This document shows, in pieces, positions 48,301 through 59,100 of a stretch of 64,000 bases of DNA (position 1 is its first letter; every line of letters begins with the position of its first letter). The notes beneath the pieces are model-generated. The model had not been told where the DNA came from. It did no database searches and saw nothing but the letters and a program-made list of their open reading frames with translations. The stretch spans positions 54,068 through 118,067 of the forward strand of contig NZ_JACARC010000043.1 of the NCBI RefSeq assembly GCF_013386825.1, in the 5' to 3' direction. This stretch comes from Pseudomonas sp. IPO3778. GTDB taxonomy: Bacteria; Pseudomonadota; Gammaproteobacteria; Pseudomonadales; Pseudomonadaceae. Both the position numbers and the translations under genes were made by a program.

Positions 48301-48845
48301 GCGAGAACGCCCTCCAGACACTGATCAGCAGCGATGTCCAACGCTGGCACTTACTGGCCGTCGTCCGCTCCCTCGCCCTCCCCGACTGCTGGATCGGCGC
48401 CGGCTTCATACGCAACGCCGTGTGGGATCACCTCCACGGTCGCCCCCTATCACCACTGACCGGTGACGTCGACGTACTGTGGTTCGACGCCACCTGCACC
48501 GACCCCGCCGAAGACCGCCGTCTCGAAGCCCTGTTACGCGCAGCAGAACCCTCCATCGACTGGTCAGTCAAAAACCAGGCGCGCATGCACCTGCGCAACG
48601 GCGACGCGCCCTACTGCAACGCCAGCGACGCCATGCGCTTCTGGCCAGAGACGGCCACCGCCGTAGCCGTCAGAAGAACCGCAGAAGACCTGTGCGAAGT
48701 TTCAGCACCACTCGGCCTGGATGACCTGTTCAACCTCCAACTCAACCCCACACACCGCTTCACCCAAGAAAAACACGCCATTTACCAGCAACGCATCACC
48801 TCCAAACGCTGGCTCACCCGCTGGCCACTGCTGAAACAGCCCTGA
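48297..48845 (+). CDS. Nucleotidyltransferase-fold protein (DUF925 type)
   Basis: The 182-residue protein has the pattern of the DUF925 nucleotidyltransferase family: WIGAGFIRNAVWDHLHG near residue 33 and TGDVDVLWFDAT near 57 (the D-x-D metal-binding pair), then SVKNQARMHLRNG and a C-terminal helix. The substrate is unknown. A TTG start gives a 4-bp overlap with the upstream gene. Confidence 0.8.
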   Translation: MSENALQTLISSDVQRWHLLAVVRSLALPDCWIGAGFIRNAVWDHLHGRPLSPLTGDVDVLWFDATCTDPAEDRRLEALLRAAEPSIDWSVKNQARMHLRNGDAPYCNASDAMRFWPETATAVAVRRTAEDLCEVSAPLGLDDLFNLQLNPTHRFTQEKHAIYQQRITSKRWLTRWPLLKQP

Positions 48846-48956
48846 CCCTGCAAAAACCACACATTCATTCACGAATTATTAAGAATCACCCTCGTATACT
48901 CACCGATCGCCCGGACTGTTCCCCCGAACGGTCCCCTGCCCCGGTAGCCAGAATCC

Positions 48957-50414
48957 ATGACGCGTTCCGCTCCTCTGCTGCTCCTGCTTGCTGCGCTGTT
49001 GTTCTTCTCCGCCCTTGGCAATCACGAGCTCCAAGGCTCGACCGAGGCCCGTGTGGCCGGGATTGCCATGGCCATGCACCTGGATAACGACTGGGTGGTG
49101 CCACAGTTGTTCCGCGAACCGTTCCTGGAGAAACCGCCCCTGAGCCTGTGGCTCGACGCCGGGGCGATCCGCCTGTTTGGCGGCACCACCTGGGCGGTGC
49201 GCCTGGCCTCGGCGTTTGCCGGGCTGTTCAGTGTGATGCTGCTGTACGGGATGCTGCGCAAGTTTGGCCGGCCCAAGACCCTGGCGTTTGTCGCGGCGCT
49301 GATGCTGGCAACCATGGCCAGTTACTGGAGCAATGTGCGCGGCGTGGGTGAAGACTCGCTGCTCACCCTCGGGGTCACCACGGCCCTGCTGGCGTTCTAC
49401 CAGGCCAACCGCCCCGAGTCGGAGCGCGACCGCTCCAACCTGGGCAGCTGGCTGCTGTTCACCTTGGGCATGGTGATCGCCACCTTGAGCAAAGGGGTTC
49501 TGGGCCTGGCCATGCCGGGCATCGTGATCTTTGTCTATCTGGCCAGCACCAGCCTGATGGATAAACAATTCAAACTGGGCGACTGGATCAAACCCGCACT
49601 GTTCACCCTGTTGGCGCTGGTGCCGCTGATGATCTGGCTGGGTTTCCTGTACCAGCGCGGCGGGCTGCAAGCGGTGGGTGAAGTGCTGCTGACCAACAGC
49701 GTCGGGCGCTTCAGCGGCTCGTTTGTCGAAGCCGGTCACTACGAACCGTTCTATTACTACCTCGCCAAACTGCCCGAAGCCTTTTTGCCCTGGAACATCC
49801 TGGTGTACCTGGGGCTGTGGCACTTCCGTAAAAGCCTGGTGCGTAACCGCTACCGTCTGTTCTTCAGTGTGTGGCTGGTGGCGCAGTTCACCCTGCTGAC
49901 GTTCGCCTCCAGCAAACGCACGGTTTACCTGATGGCGCTGACACCTGCCGCAGCGGTGCTGGCCGCCGAGTATGGCGGCGTGTTGCTGGGCTGGTTGAAA
50001 AGTCGCGGGCAGGTTTCCCACGTTGCCGAACACGTTTATGAACATCGTCGTGGCCTGCTGGGTGGTTTTTTCGCTGTGGTGATTGCCTGCTACCTGATCG
50101 CTGCGTTCTGGTACGCGCCCAAGGCCGATGTGCGCCAGTCGTTTGTGCCGGTGATCCGTGAGATCCAGGCCATGCAGGCGCAAGGCAAAGAGGTGGTGTT
50201 GTATCAGGCAAATGAGCGTATCGCCGGCGCCGGGGTGTTTTACATGCAGGCCTATTTGCAGATTCTGCAGACGCCGGAAGCGCTTAAAAGCTACCTTGCC
50301 GCCAAGCCCGGCAACGTGGCGCTGGTGGATAACACTGACCGGCTGAACGTACCCATGACGGTGGTCAAGGAGATGTCGGTCAACCGCCAGCCTTACTATT
50401 TCATCGAGCAGTAA
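48957..50414 (+). CDS. ArnT/PMT-family lipid-linked sugar glycosyltransferase
   Basis: The 485-residue membrane protein has about 10-12 helices, with the GT-83/PMT N-terminal pattern (LGNHELQGSTEARVAGIAM: periplasmic loop with the catalytic acidic residue; FREPFLEKPPLSLWLDA). It probably transfers a sugar from an undecaprenyl or dolichyl-type phosphate to an envelope acceptor. The L-Ara4N pathway genes are not adjacent, so ArnT itself is unproven. It is shorter than E. coli ArnT (550). Confidence 0.82.
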   Translation: MTRSAPLLLLLAALLFFSALGNHELQGSTEARVAGIAMAMHLDNDWVVPQLFREPFLEKPPLSLWLDAGAIRLFGGTTWAVRLASAFAGLFSVMLLYGMLRKFGRPKTLAFVAALMLATMASYWSNVRGVGEDSLLTLGVTTALLAFYQANRPESERDRSNLGSWLLFTLGMVIATLSKGVLGLAMPGIVIFVYLASTSLMDKQFKLGDWIKPALFTLLALVPLMIWLGFLYQRGGLQAVGEVLLTNSVGRFSGSFVEAGHYEPFYYYLAKLPEAFLPWNILVYLGLWHFRKSLVRNRYRLFFSVWLVAQFTLLTFASSKRTVYLMALTPAAAVLAAEYGGVLLGWLKSRGQVSHVAEHVYEHRRGLLGGFFAVVIACYLIAAFWYAPKADVRQSFVPVIREIQAMQAQGKEVVLYQANERIAGAGVFYMQAYLQILQTPEALKSYLAAKPGNVALVDNTDRLNVPMTVVKEMSVNRQPYYFIEQ

Positions 50415-50421
50415 CGGGCGG

Positions 50422-51645
50422 CTACCACAGCGCCAGGTCGTACGTGAGGTACACCCGGTAGTTGTCACGATCGCTCGCGTAGGTCGAGCGATACGTGGCC
50501 TTGCGCAACTCGATGCCCACGCCTTTGAAGACACTGTCCTGGATCACGTAGCGCAGGTTGGTGTCCGACTCCCACTCCCGGGCTTCACGGCCCTTGAAGT
50601 CACCGTTCTGGCCCTTGTAATAACGGGTCATGAAGCTCAACCCCGGCAGCACAGCGGCGAAGTCATAGTCATAACGCAGCATCCAGGTTTGCTCACCGGC
50701 CTGGATGAATTTGCCGACACCGGCGTTGCTGAAGGAATACACCGTCGACACGCTGGCATAGGGCAAGGCGGTATCGCCGGTGACTTTCTGATAACCCACA
50801 CCCAGCGCCTGCGGCCCTAGCCGGTAGGTGAACAGCCCGCTGAACATGTCGCTGTCGACTTTGCCGTTGCGTGCCTCGCCCGCTTCGTTGCTGATGAAGT
50901 AACGCAAATCGCTGGTCAGGCTGCCGGCACCCACTGGCTGCTTGTGCACCAGGCCGAGGAATTGCTGGCGATAGAATTCTCGCATTTCGCCGTAGTACCA
51001 GGTGCCGCTCAGCTTGGGTGTGAAGGCGTAGGTGGCGCCGGCGAAATCAAAGTCGCTGCCCTTTTTGCCACTGTAGCCCTGGGGATAAATGTCCACGCTG
51101 TCGGTCGAGTTCCGCAGCTTGAACTTGTCCAGGTGCCCGGCGTGCACGTACAGGTTACGGATGCCGCTGTACTCGATCTGAGTGCCCTGGAACGTTTGCG
51201 GCAACAGCCGGCCATCGTTGTACACCAGCACCGGAATTTTCGGCAGCAGTGTGCCGGTTTTCACCACGGCTTCGCCGATGCGCATCTTGGCGGTCACCCC
51301 CAGGCTGGAGAATTCGCTGGCCGCGCGGCCGTCGTCGTGCACGGGCAATAAGCCGGTGCCGGCATGGGCGCGGCTGGAGTCGAGCCTGATCCCCGACAGC
51401 CCCAACGCATCCAGGCCGAAGCCCACGGTGCCCTCGGTATAGCCCGATTGCAGGTTGAGCAAAAAGCCCTGGGCCCACTCTTTGCGGTCTTCGCCGCCGT
51501 CGCGGTAACCGTCGTTGAAATAGTAATTGCGCAAGGTCAGCTTGCCGTGGGAATCCTCCCAGAACCCCTGGGCCATCAACGCCGGTGACAGGCTCGCCAG
51601 CAAGCCTGCAGACACCACTCCTCCCCTCGTGAAAAGCTCACGCAT
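50422..51645 (-). CDS. OprD-family outer-membrane porin
   Basis: The 407-residue protein has a signal peptide (cleaved near SPALMAQ) and a mature barrel starting GFWEDSHGKLTLRNYYFND, the OprD-family entry motif. Alternating beta strands run throughout, and the C-terminal strand ends YLTYDLALW with a terminal aromatic residue. OprD porins take up specific amino acids, peptides or carboxylates. The neighbouring transporter and hydrolase hint at peptide- or ester-like substrates. It is divergent from the LysR gene. Confidence 0.88.
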   Translation of the reverse strand: MRELFTRGGVVSAGLLASLSPALMAQGFWEDSHGKLTLRNYYFNDGYRDGGEDRKEWAQGFLLNLQSGYTEGTVGFGLDALGLSGIRLDSSRAHAGTGLLPVHDDGRAASEFSSLGVTAKMRIGEAVVKTGTLLPKIPVLVYNDGRLLPQTFQGTQIEYSGIRNLYVHAGHLDKFKLRNSTDSVDIYPQGYSGKKGSDFDFAGATYAFTPKLSGTWYYGEMREFYRQQFLGLVHKQPVGAGSLTSDLRYFISNEAGEARNGKVDSDMFSGLFTYRLGPQALGVGYQKVTGDTALPYASVSTVYSFSNAGVGKFIQAGEQTWMLRYDYDFAAVLPGLSFMTRYYKGQNGDFKGREAREWESDTNLRYVIQDSVFKGVGIELRKATYRSTYASDRDNYRVYLTYDLALW

Positions 51646-51817
51646 AACCGTCTCCCGAATGCCGTATTGTGGTTTTTTATGGGCAGTTGCTGCCTGCGAC
51701 AGGCTGGACGGCGTGTCGCATTGCGGCGGACACTAACGGCTCCTCGAACACCCGGCAACGTTATGCGAGAAGCGCATCAGGCTATGCGCAAAGCCCTCAA
51801 ACCACAGGAACATCACG

Positions 51818-52714
51818 GTGAATCTCAAGCAGCTCGAAGCCTTCAAGGCGATCATGTCCACCGGTTCGACTATCGGTGCGGCGACCCGTATGGGCCTGTC
51901 GCAGTCCGCCGTCAGCCGGTTGCTGAGCCAGTTGGAAGAGGCATTGGGCTTTGCGTTGTTCCTGCGCAAAAAGGGCCGCTTGATGGCGACCCCGGAGGCT
52001 GAAGAACTGCTCACCGAAGTGGCTGGCCTGGTGGACGGCATGCAACGTATCCAGCGCCTGGCGGACGAGATGCGCGTGGGCCGTTCGCGCAAGAGCCTGA
52101 TCAAGGTCGGGGTGCCCACCAGCATGACCCAGGAGCTGTTGCCGCGGATCGTCGCCGAGTTTCTCAAGGGTCGGGAAGACATCGTCGTCGAGTTGCTGAC
52201 CGGCTCCTACGACATGATCGAGCGGGCCGTGCTCGACCGTTCCGCCGACCTCGGTTTTGTACGCTTGCCCACCGAGATTCCCGACTTCGAGATTGAACCG
52301 GTGCTGGAAACCGAAGGCGTGTGCGTGATGCCGGCGGACCATCCATTGGCCCGGCATGCCTGCATCGAAGTGCAACATTTGCGGGACGTACCCCTGGTGA
52401 TGCTGGGCCGGCAACGGGCACTGCGGGCCGAGTTGAATCAGGTGTTTCGCGCGGCCAACCTGACGCCGCAGGTGCGGGTAGAAGTGCATTCAGTAGGCGC
52501 CGCGTGCAGCTTTGTCGCCGAGGGCCTGGGGGTGTCGATCGTCAATGGTTTGCTGGCCAGCCACTTCATGCATTTGCCGATTGTGGTCCGCCCGTTTCGA
52601 CCGGCATTGCCCTATGCATTCGGCCTGGCGTTTCGCGCGAACGAGCCCAGGTCCAAGGTGGTGACGGCGTTTGCCGAACACCTCAAGCAGCGCCTGGCCG
52701 CACAAAACGCATAG
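51818..52714 (+). CDS. LysR-family transcriptional regulator
   Basis: The 298-residue regulator has an N-terminal winged helix (MNLKQLEAFKAIMSTGSTIG; LSQSAVSRLLSQLEEALGF) and a PBP2-type effector domain from residue 90. The GTG start at 51818 fits the family N-terminus. It is upstream of the YfcC transporter and hydrolase genes in the same direction and divergent from oprD, so it probably controls one or both; the ligand is unknown. Confidence 0.9.
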   Translation: MNLKQLEAFKAIMSTGSTIGAATRMGLSQSAVSRLLSQLEEALGFALFLRKKGRLMATPEAEELLTEVAGLVDGMQRIQRLADEMRVGRSRKSLIKVGVPTSMTQELLPRIVAEFLKGREDIVVELLTGSYDMIERAVLDRSADLGFVRLPTEIPDFEIEPVLETEGVCVMPADHPLARHACIEVQHLRDVPLVMLGRQRALRAELNQVFRAANLTPQVRVEVHSVGAACSFVAEGLGVSIVNGLLASHFMHLPIVVRPFRPALPYAFGLAFRANEPRSKVVTAFAEHLKQRLAAQNA

Positions 52715-52822
52715 CCCAACCCAGCCCGCGCATAACGTTGTCGCCGCTAAAACTTTGCCCTAGTGTCCGCTCCACAAGTGTCACCCGACACCACAATAAC
52801 AGCGCACACCGGGGCAACCAGC

Positions 52823-54262
52823 ATGACCGAACCGCAGATCGTCCGTACCCACTCGCCCACTGAAACGCCGGTGGAAAAACCGGCGCAGCGCAAGCAGATC
52901 AACCCGGCCATCATCCTGTTGAGCATCGTGCTGCTGGCCGTCGCCTTCACCTACGCGGTGAACTCGGGCAAGTTCCAGCGCCAGAACGGCCTGGTGGTGC
53001 CGGGCTCCTATCAGGTGCTGGAAAAACACGACGCCGTCGGCCAACTGTTCTCCCTCGAACCGCGCAAGGCCGGCGATACCGTCGCCCGGCCGGTGTCGCT
53101 GGTGGAAGGCTTCATGGCCATTCCCCAGGGCATCGAAAAACGTGCGGCGCTGATTTTCATGGTGTTGTTCATCGGTGGCATGTTCGGCGTACTGAACAAG
53201 GCCGGGGTGATCGACGCCGGCCTTGAGCGCCTGCTGGGGCTGACCCGGGGCAATATCTACGTGCTGGTGCCGAGCCTGATGCTGGTGTTTTCCGCCGGCA
53301 GCACCTTTATGGGCCTGGCCAAGGAATTCATCCTGATCGTGCCGTTGATGGTGGCCATGGCCAACCGCCTGGGGCTGTCGAACCTGATCGGGCTGGCCAT
53401 CGTGACCATCTCGGTGAAGATCGGCTACCTGGCCTCCATCTCCAATCCGGTGGCGCTGTCCGTGGCCCAGCCCATGGTGGGGCTGCCGATTTTCAGCGGC
53501 TTGAGCATGCGCGTCGCGGCCTACTGCACGTTCCTGCTGGTGGGCATTGCGTTCGTGTTGTGGAGCATCCGCAAACATGGGTTTGATGCCAGCGCGCAGA
53601 TCGCGTTCGAACGTAAACCGCTGCCCCTGCGCCACCTGTTGAACCTGATTGTGCTGGGTGCCGGCATTGGCTTCCTGGTGTACGCCTCTAACCGCTGGGA
53701 GTGGAAATACCACGAGCTGTCGGCGTTCTACCTGCTGCTGACCGTAGCCTTCACCGTGATCGCCGGGCTCGGCGCCAGCACCGCCGCCAGTGCGTTTGTC
53801 GACGGCATGAAAAAGGTCCTGATTGCCGGCGTGTTGATCGGCCTGGCGACCGCCGTGGAAATCATCCTCAGCACCGGCCAGGTGCTCGACACCATCGTCA
53901 ACACCCTGGCCAACCTGGTGGGCGATCACGGCCCGGTGGTGTCGGCCTACGGCATGTTCTTCGCGCAATTGGGGCTGGATGTGCTGATCCCGTCCACCTC
54001 GGGCCAGGCGGCGGTGACCATGCCGATCTTCGGGCCGCTGGGGCAACTCTCCGGTGTCAGCCCGCAAACCACGGTGTTCGCGTTTTTGATGGGCAACGGC
54101 CTGACCAACATGATCACCCCAACCTCCAGCGGCCTGCTGGTATTGCTGGCCACCGCCAACGTTGGCTGGGGCCAGTGGGCGCGCTACATCCTGCCGCTGT
54201 TTCTGATCTATGCCGTACTGGCGATGGTGCTGTTGGCCATTGCCGTTGGGACCGGATATTGA
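52823..54262 (+). CDS. YfcC-type (DcuC-superfamily) membrane transporter
   Basis: The 479-residue protein has about 12-13 membrane helices and the YfcC pattern MVLFIGGMFGVLNKAGVIDA, GSTFMGLAKEFI and a late GLDVLIPSTSGQAAVTMPIF. These carriers were assigned to dicarboxylates or basic amino acids or peptides, so the substrate here is open. I start at 52823 (MTEPQIVRTHS); an upstream GTG at 52763 is possible. It ends 4 bp before the hydrolase ATG, so the two genes are co-transcribed. Confidence 0.82.
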   Translation: MTEPQIVRTHSPTETPVEKPAQRKQINPAIILLSIVLLAVAFTYAVNSGKFQRQNGLVVPGSYQVLEKHDAVGQLFSLEPRKAGDTVARPVSLVEGFMAIPQGIEKRAALIFMVLFIGGMFGVLNKAGVIDAGLERLLGLTRGNIYVLVPSLMLVFSAGSTFMGLAKEFILIVPLMVAMANRLGLSNLIGLAIVTISVKIGYLASISNPVALSVAQPMVGLPIFSGLSMRVAAYCTFLLVGIAFVLWSIRKHGFDASAQIAFERKPLPLRHLLNLIVLGAGIGFLVYASNRWEWKYHELSAFYLLLTVAFTVIAGLGASTAASAFVDGMKKVLIAGVLIGLATAVEIILSTGQVLDTIVNTLANLVGDHGPVVSAYGMFFAQLGLDVLIPSTSGQAAVTMPIFGPLGQLSGVSPQTTVFAFLMGNGLTNMITPTSSGLLVLLATANVGWGQWARYILPLFLIYAVLAMVLLAIAVGTGY

Positions 54263-54266
54263 ACCC

Positions 54267-56105
54267 ATGAGTGTTTTTTCCATGCAGACGCTGCACAACC
54301 AGATGATCGCCATGCGCGACGGCATCCACCTGGCCACCGACATCTACTTGCCGCCGGGCGCGGGCCCGTTTCCGGTGGTGATCGAACGTACCCCTTATGA
54401 CAAAAGCAAACCGTCGCGCTCGGAAATCCGGCTCGACGGCCAGCACATTTCCCGCGAGCAAATGGCCGCACGCTTTACCGCCCAGGGCTGTGTCGCGATC
54501 TTCCAGGATTGCCGCGGGCGCTACGCCTCCGAAGGTGTGTTCACCAAATACACCGCCGAGGGCGAAGACGGTTTCGACACCCTGGCCTGGATCGTCGGGC
54601 AGCCCTGGTGCAACGGCAAGATCGGCAGCATGGGCCTGTCCTACGCCGCCCACACCCAACTGGCGATGGCCTGCCTGCATCCGCCCGGCCTCGCCAGCAT
54701 GGTCCTGGACAGCGGCGGCTTCGCCAACGCCTACCAATGCGGGATTCGCCAGGGCGGCGCATTCGAACTCAAGCAAGCCACCTGGGCCTGGCGCCAGGCC
54801 AAGGAAAGCCCGGCGGCGCTGGCGGACCCGGCGATCCTTGAGGCGCTGGAGCAGGAAGATATCCACCAGTGGTTCACGCGCATGCCGTGGCAGGCCGGGC
54901 AATCGCCGCTGCGCCACGTGCCGGAATATGAAGCCTACCTGCTGGAACAATGGGCACAGGGTGATTTCGGCCCGTACTGGCAGTCACCGGGGATCTACGC
55001 CGAGGGCCACTATCAGGATTTGCCGGATATCCCGGTGCTGTTCATGTCCAGTTGGTACGACGCCTACGTGAGTTCGACCCTGGCCAACTATTCGGCGTTT
55101 TGCGCAGGCACCCAGGCGCAACACCAACTGATCATGGGCCCGTGGCTGCACGGCGATCGCAACATCACCCACAGCGGTGACGCTGAGTTTGGCGCCCTGG
55201 GTGCATTCGATGGCCAGGTCGCCAAAGACTGGCTGAGCTGTCGCCTGGACTGGTTTGAACGTGCCCTCAAGAACGCACCGCTGGCGGCGCCGGCACCGGT
55301 GAAGGTGTTTTTGATGGGCGGCGGCACTGGCGCCCGGGATGGGCAGGGCCGCCTGCAACACGGTGGCCGCTGGCTCGAAAGCCACCAATGGCCGTTGCCC
55401 GGCAGCCAATCGTTGATCCTCTATTTGCAGGAAAACCGGCGACTGACAAACACCTGCCCCAGTACCGATGAAGGGCAACTGAGTTACCACGCCGACCCCG
55501 CCAACCCCGTGCCGACCCTTGGCGGCGCCCTGACCTCCGGCAGCCCGGTGTTCGCCGGCGGCGCGTTCGACCAGCGCGAGCGCGCCGACTTTTTCGGCAC
55601 CCAGGGTGATAATCGTCCGTTGAACGCGCGTGAGGATATCCTGAGTTTCCAGACCGAGCCCCTGGCCGAGGACCTGATCGTCGCCGGCCCGCTGCAGATA
55701 GAACTGTGGATCGACAGCGATGCACCCGACACCGACTTCACCGCCAAACTGGTGGATGTGTACCCCGACGGCTATGCCATGAACCTCACCGATGGCATTC
55801 GCCGTGCCCGCTACCGCGACTCATGGGAACAGCCGACACTGTTGACGCCGGGGGCGCGGGTCAAGGTCGTGATCGAGCCGTTCGCCACCTGCAACCGCTT
55901 CAAGCGTGGCCACTCCCTGCGCCTGGACATCGCCAGCAGCAACTTCCCGCACTTTGACGTCAACCCCAACAGCGGCGAGGCTCAGGGCCAGGCGCAGCAT
56001 CCACGAGTAGCCCGCAACACCGTGCATATGAGCCGTGATTATTCCTCGCGCTTGATCCTCACCGTGCTGCCCACCCATGCTTTGCCCATACCGGCAGCCG
56101 ATTAA
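54267..56105 (+). CDS. CocE/NonD-family alpha/beta hydrolase
   Basis: The 612-residue enzyme has the X-Pro dipeptidyl-peptidase/CocE fold: nucleophile Ser in GSMGLSYAAHTQ, Asp in SSWYDAYVSS and His in MGPWLHGDRN. A C-terminal jelly-roll domain (LEDLIVAGPLQIELW-like region) completes it. These enzymes cleave esters, amides or Xaa-Pro dipeptides. No signal peptide is present. It starts at 54267, 4 bp after the YfcC-type gene, suggesting uptake plus hydrolysis of one substrate. Confidence 0.88.
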   Translation: MSVFSMQTLHNQMIAMRDGIHLATDIYLPPGAGPFPVVIERTPYDKSKPSRSEIRLDGQHISREQMAARFTAQGCVAIFQDCRGRYASEGVFTKYTAEGEDGFDTLAWIVGQPWCNGKIGSMGLSYAAHTQLAMACLHPPGLASMVLDSGGFANAYQCGIRQGGAFELKQATWAWRQAKESPAALADPAILEALEQEDIHQWFTRMPWQAGQSPLRHVPEYEAYLLEQWAQGDFGPYWQSPGIYAEGHYQDLPDIPVLFMSSWYDAYVSSTLANYSAFCAGTQAQHQLIMGPWLHGDRNITHSGDAEFGALGAFDGQVAKDWLSCRLDWFERALKNAPLAAPAPVKVFLMGGGTGARDGQGRLQHGGRWLESHQWPLPGSQSLILYLQENRRLTNTCPSTDEGQLSYHADPANPVPTLGGALTSGSPVFAGGAFDQRERADFFGTQGDNRPLNAREDILSFQTEPLAEDLIVAGPLQIELWIDSDAPDTDFTAKLVDVYPDGYAMNLTDGIRRARYRDSWEQPTLLTPGARVKVVIEPFATCNRFKRGHSLRLDIASSNFPHFDVNPNSGEAQGQAQHPRVARNTVHMSRDYSSRLILTVLPTHALPIPAAD

Positions 56106-56138
56106 CTAAGTACCCCCAGCCGGGCGCTCAAACCCCGC

Positions 56139-56168
56139 AACCTCGGATTTCATCCAATACCCGAGGTT
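56139..56168 (+). other. Hairpin covering the toxin-gene ribosome-binding site
   Basis: AACCTCGG (56139-56146) and CCGAGGTT (56161-56168) form an 8-bp stem with a 14-nt loop. The GAGG in the 3' arm (56163-56166) is the only ribosome-binding site, 8 bp before the ATG at 56175, so it would be hidden when folded. A short TT follows, so weak termination is also possible. Confidence 0.6.
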
Positions 56169-56174
56169 TTCCCC

Positions 56175-59100
56175 ATGAGCGCCCTACTCTCCGATTCCGG
56201 GCCCAGCCCTTCGCAACTGCGTGCCTACCTGCTGCAAATCGGCCAGCCCCTACCCGGCCAACTCCCGGAGGAAAAGCCTTCAGCGCAGCTCCGGACCATC
56301 GAGCAACTCAACACCCAACTGACCGAAGAAGCACAGCGCATACTTCAGCAGGTCAAGGTGACCTACACCCTTCCCGCCCATTGGGTCCTCGAAGGCGACC
56401 AAGGCCGGTTGAACCGCAACCGAATCAACCTCGCCGCGCGTAAAAAACTTGAGGCACTGGAAGCTGAACGGGTTCCCGACGGCCGGGTACTCAAGCGCTG
56501 GATACTCGATCAACATCAGGCCGCGCTGGAAGCCGAGGCTCGCCTCAAGGTTGAGGACCGGCTGCTGTTGCCCAGTGACCGTGACCGGGTGCTGAACATT
56601 CCGGGCGGCCCCTCGTTGCGTCCGGCAATGTATGCGTTGAGCTTCAGCCACCGCGAACGCACCATCGAGTTTGCCGGGGCGTTTGTCCTGACCGCATTGC
56701 GGACACCCGTCACCCATCTGACGGGGGATACGGAAGTCGGCGATGTGCTGCTGTTCACACCGTCCCGTGGCCTGGAGACCTTCACCTCACTCAACCTGCT
56801 GGACCGCGCCCTGCGTGAGCGCATGGACCATCCCGCATGGCGCCAGGAGTTGCTGCAACACCTGCCACGTCGCGATCAGCACCTGGGCGCAGCAGGCACC
56901 TGGCCGTTGCAGCTGAGCGCCATCGACTCCATGCCCCTGGCCGAACACACCTACAACGCCCTGCTGGCCAAACAGCGCCAGGACATCGACTTTGCCCTGG
57001 GCTTGAACGGCAGCCCGACGCCAACGAGTGTCGCCCAGCTCACAGCCGAAATGGACCAGGCGGTTGGCTGCACACTCTGGAACCTGGATACGCGCCTGGA
57101 ACTGCGAGCGCAGCAGTTGTTGGACAAGCTGCTGCACGCTGCCGCACCGGACTGGTTTCGCCGCGCCACCCACGCGCAACACCAGACCCTTGTGCGACAT
57201 ACACAGGCCTACGAACAGGCCCGCGAAGATCTCCTGGCGCTGCTGGGGCCGGCGGCGTCCCCCGAGCACCTGGCCCGCACGCAGTTGCTCGAACGCCTCG
57301 ATCAAGAGCTGGACATTCAAACGCTGGTGCCCGAGCAACTGCTGATCAGCACCGAGCGTACGCTGATGTCCGGCAACGCCTATCAACAACAACACACCCT
57401 GACGGCATTGGCCGTGCGCGGCCTGCATGTCGGCGATACACAGCCAGGCTCGGCGTTTCTCCAGGACACCCGGCTGACCTACGCCGGCCAGCCACTGCCG
57501 CCCGAGTTCAGTGCGATCACCCCGCACTACCTGGCCGAGCTGCTCGACACCCTGCAACCGCGCTTTGACTTTGCCGGCGAACAGGCACGCGCCCTGGGCT
57601 CCACGGTGGTGAAGCGCGCGATGCAAGACATGGTCGACACACGGTTACAGGCGCTGGCCTACAGCGCCCTGCTGCAAAACCACATCAGCACCGCGGATTA
57701 CCAGCTGTTTGAAACCCTCAAGTCGGGCCCTGGCGCCACCCTCAAGGCCAGTTGCTTAGCGTTGCACGAGGCACCGCTCAAGGACTTGTGGGTGATGCGC
57801 CAGCTCGACGAAAAAGGTGCCACCCGACGCCTGCTGCTGTGTACGCCGCAAGCGCCGCGTACCGAGCAGTTCCTGGCCTTTGGCAGTGAGCGGGAGTTGC
57901 AGGCGCACATTCTTGGCTGGAGCCAGGAGGTGCCGTCGCCCGACCGGCCGGTGACGATGCGAACGTACCTGCTTGAACAACTGGTCAGCCGTATCCGCCC
58001 CACGTACAACCTTATGCTCTCGACCCTGGGCTTCAGGCCGGACGCCCTGGAACATCAGATGATCATCCTCGGCCCCGCCTCCACCTATCAGGACTGCTTG
58101 CTGGAAATGAGCGAGAACCTGCTGGCCATGCAGGCGGATGAACACCTGCATCGCACCCCGGACTGGTTGAGCCGCGCCTCGAAGATTGACCGCCAGACCC
58201 TCGCCGACCTCAACGAAGACGCCGCCGGTGCGGCCCAGGTCTATAGCGCCAGCCCAGGCAGCCCGGAGCAGTTTCCGGACTTCGACAGCTACCTGTATGA
58301 CGCGGCACACCGGGCGCTCAACACGCTGCTGGGCCACCCCACACCGGCGGTCGACCCCAATCAGGTGTACGTCATCACGCCCCGCGAGCATGTCTCCTAC
58401 ACCACCCTCTACCGCAACGGCTATGACTACAGCCTGGGTTTCCTCAACCCCGCCGCCGACACCATGGCGCACTTCAAGGGCCCCGCAGGCGTCGACCTGA
58501 ACCGGCTGAACGCGGAGGTCGTGAGCAAATCCATCAGAGGCACCTGGATCGGGTCGCGCTACATCCAGCAGGTGGAAAAAACCCTGCTTGATCCGCTCGC
58601 CCCTCACTACCCGTGGCGCCGCAACATGGCACTGGAACTGACCCAACTGCGCATGAAAAAAGCCGCCTGGGAAAGCTGCCTGCAAGGCCATCTTGCGCGC
58701 AGCGACCTGGCCTGGCTGACCCGGAGCATCGACAGCCTGGGGGACAGCCGCCTGGCCACGCGCGCGCTGTACCCGGTGTATCCGCTGGAGCTGTGCGGGC
58801 AAGTCATCGACGGCTGCTACCGCTTCCACCACGGGGATGACGTGCCCTTGCTGTACACCCCGCAATCACCGGACGGCATCGATTTTCGCGCGCAAAAAGA
58901 ATTCAACGAGCGCCTGAAAAACGTTGAAGGCATGGCCAGCTACTACACCAAGCGCGTGGCGAGCCTTGAGCGCAGGGCGTTCGAGTCCACCCTGCGTGAC
59001 CTGCTGAACCGCCTGGAGCCCCAACAACGTGGCGTTTACTCCAAGCCGGTGTTCGACGTCCCCCGCCCCTTTGAACCCCTGCGGGACTTGCGCTTCTACG

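Noticed and set aside
52781..54343. A 520-codon His/Gln-rich frame opposite the YfcC-type gene
   Set aside because: Antisense shadow of a membrane-protein gene; composition is typical of such artefacts.
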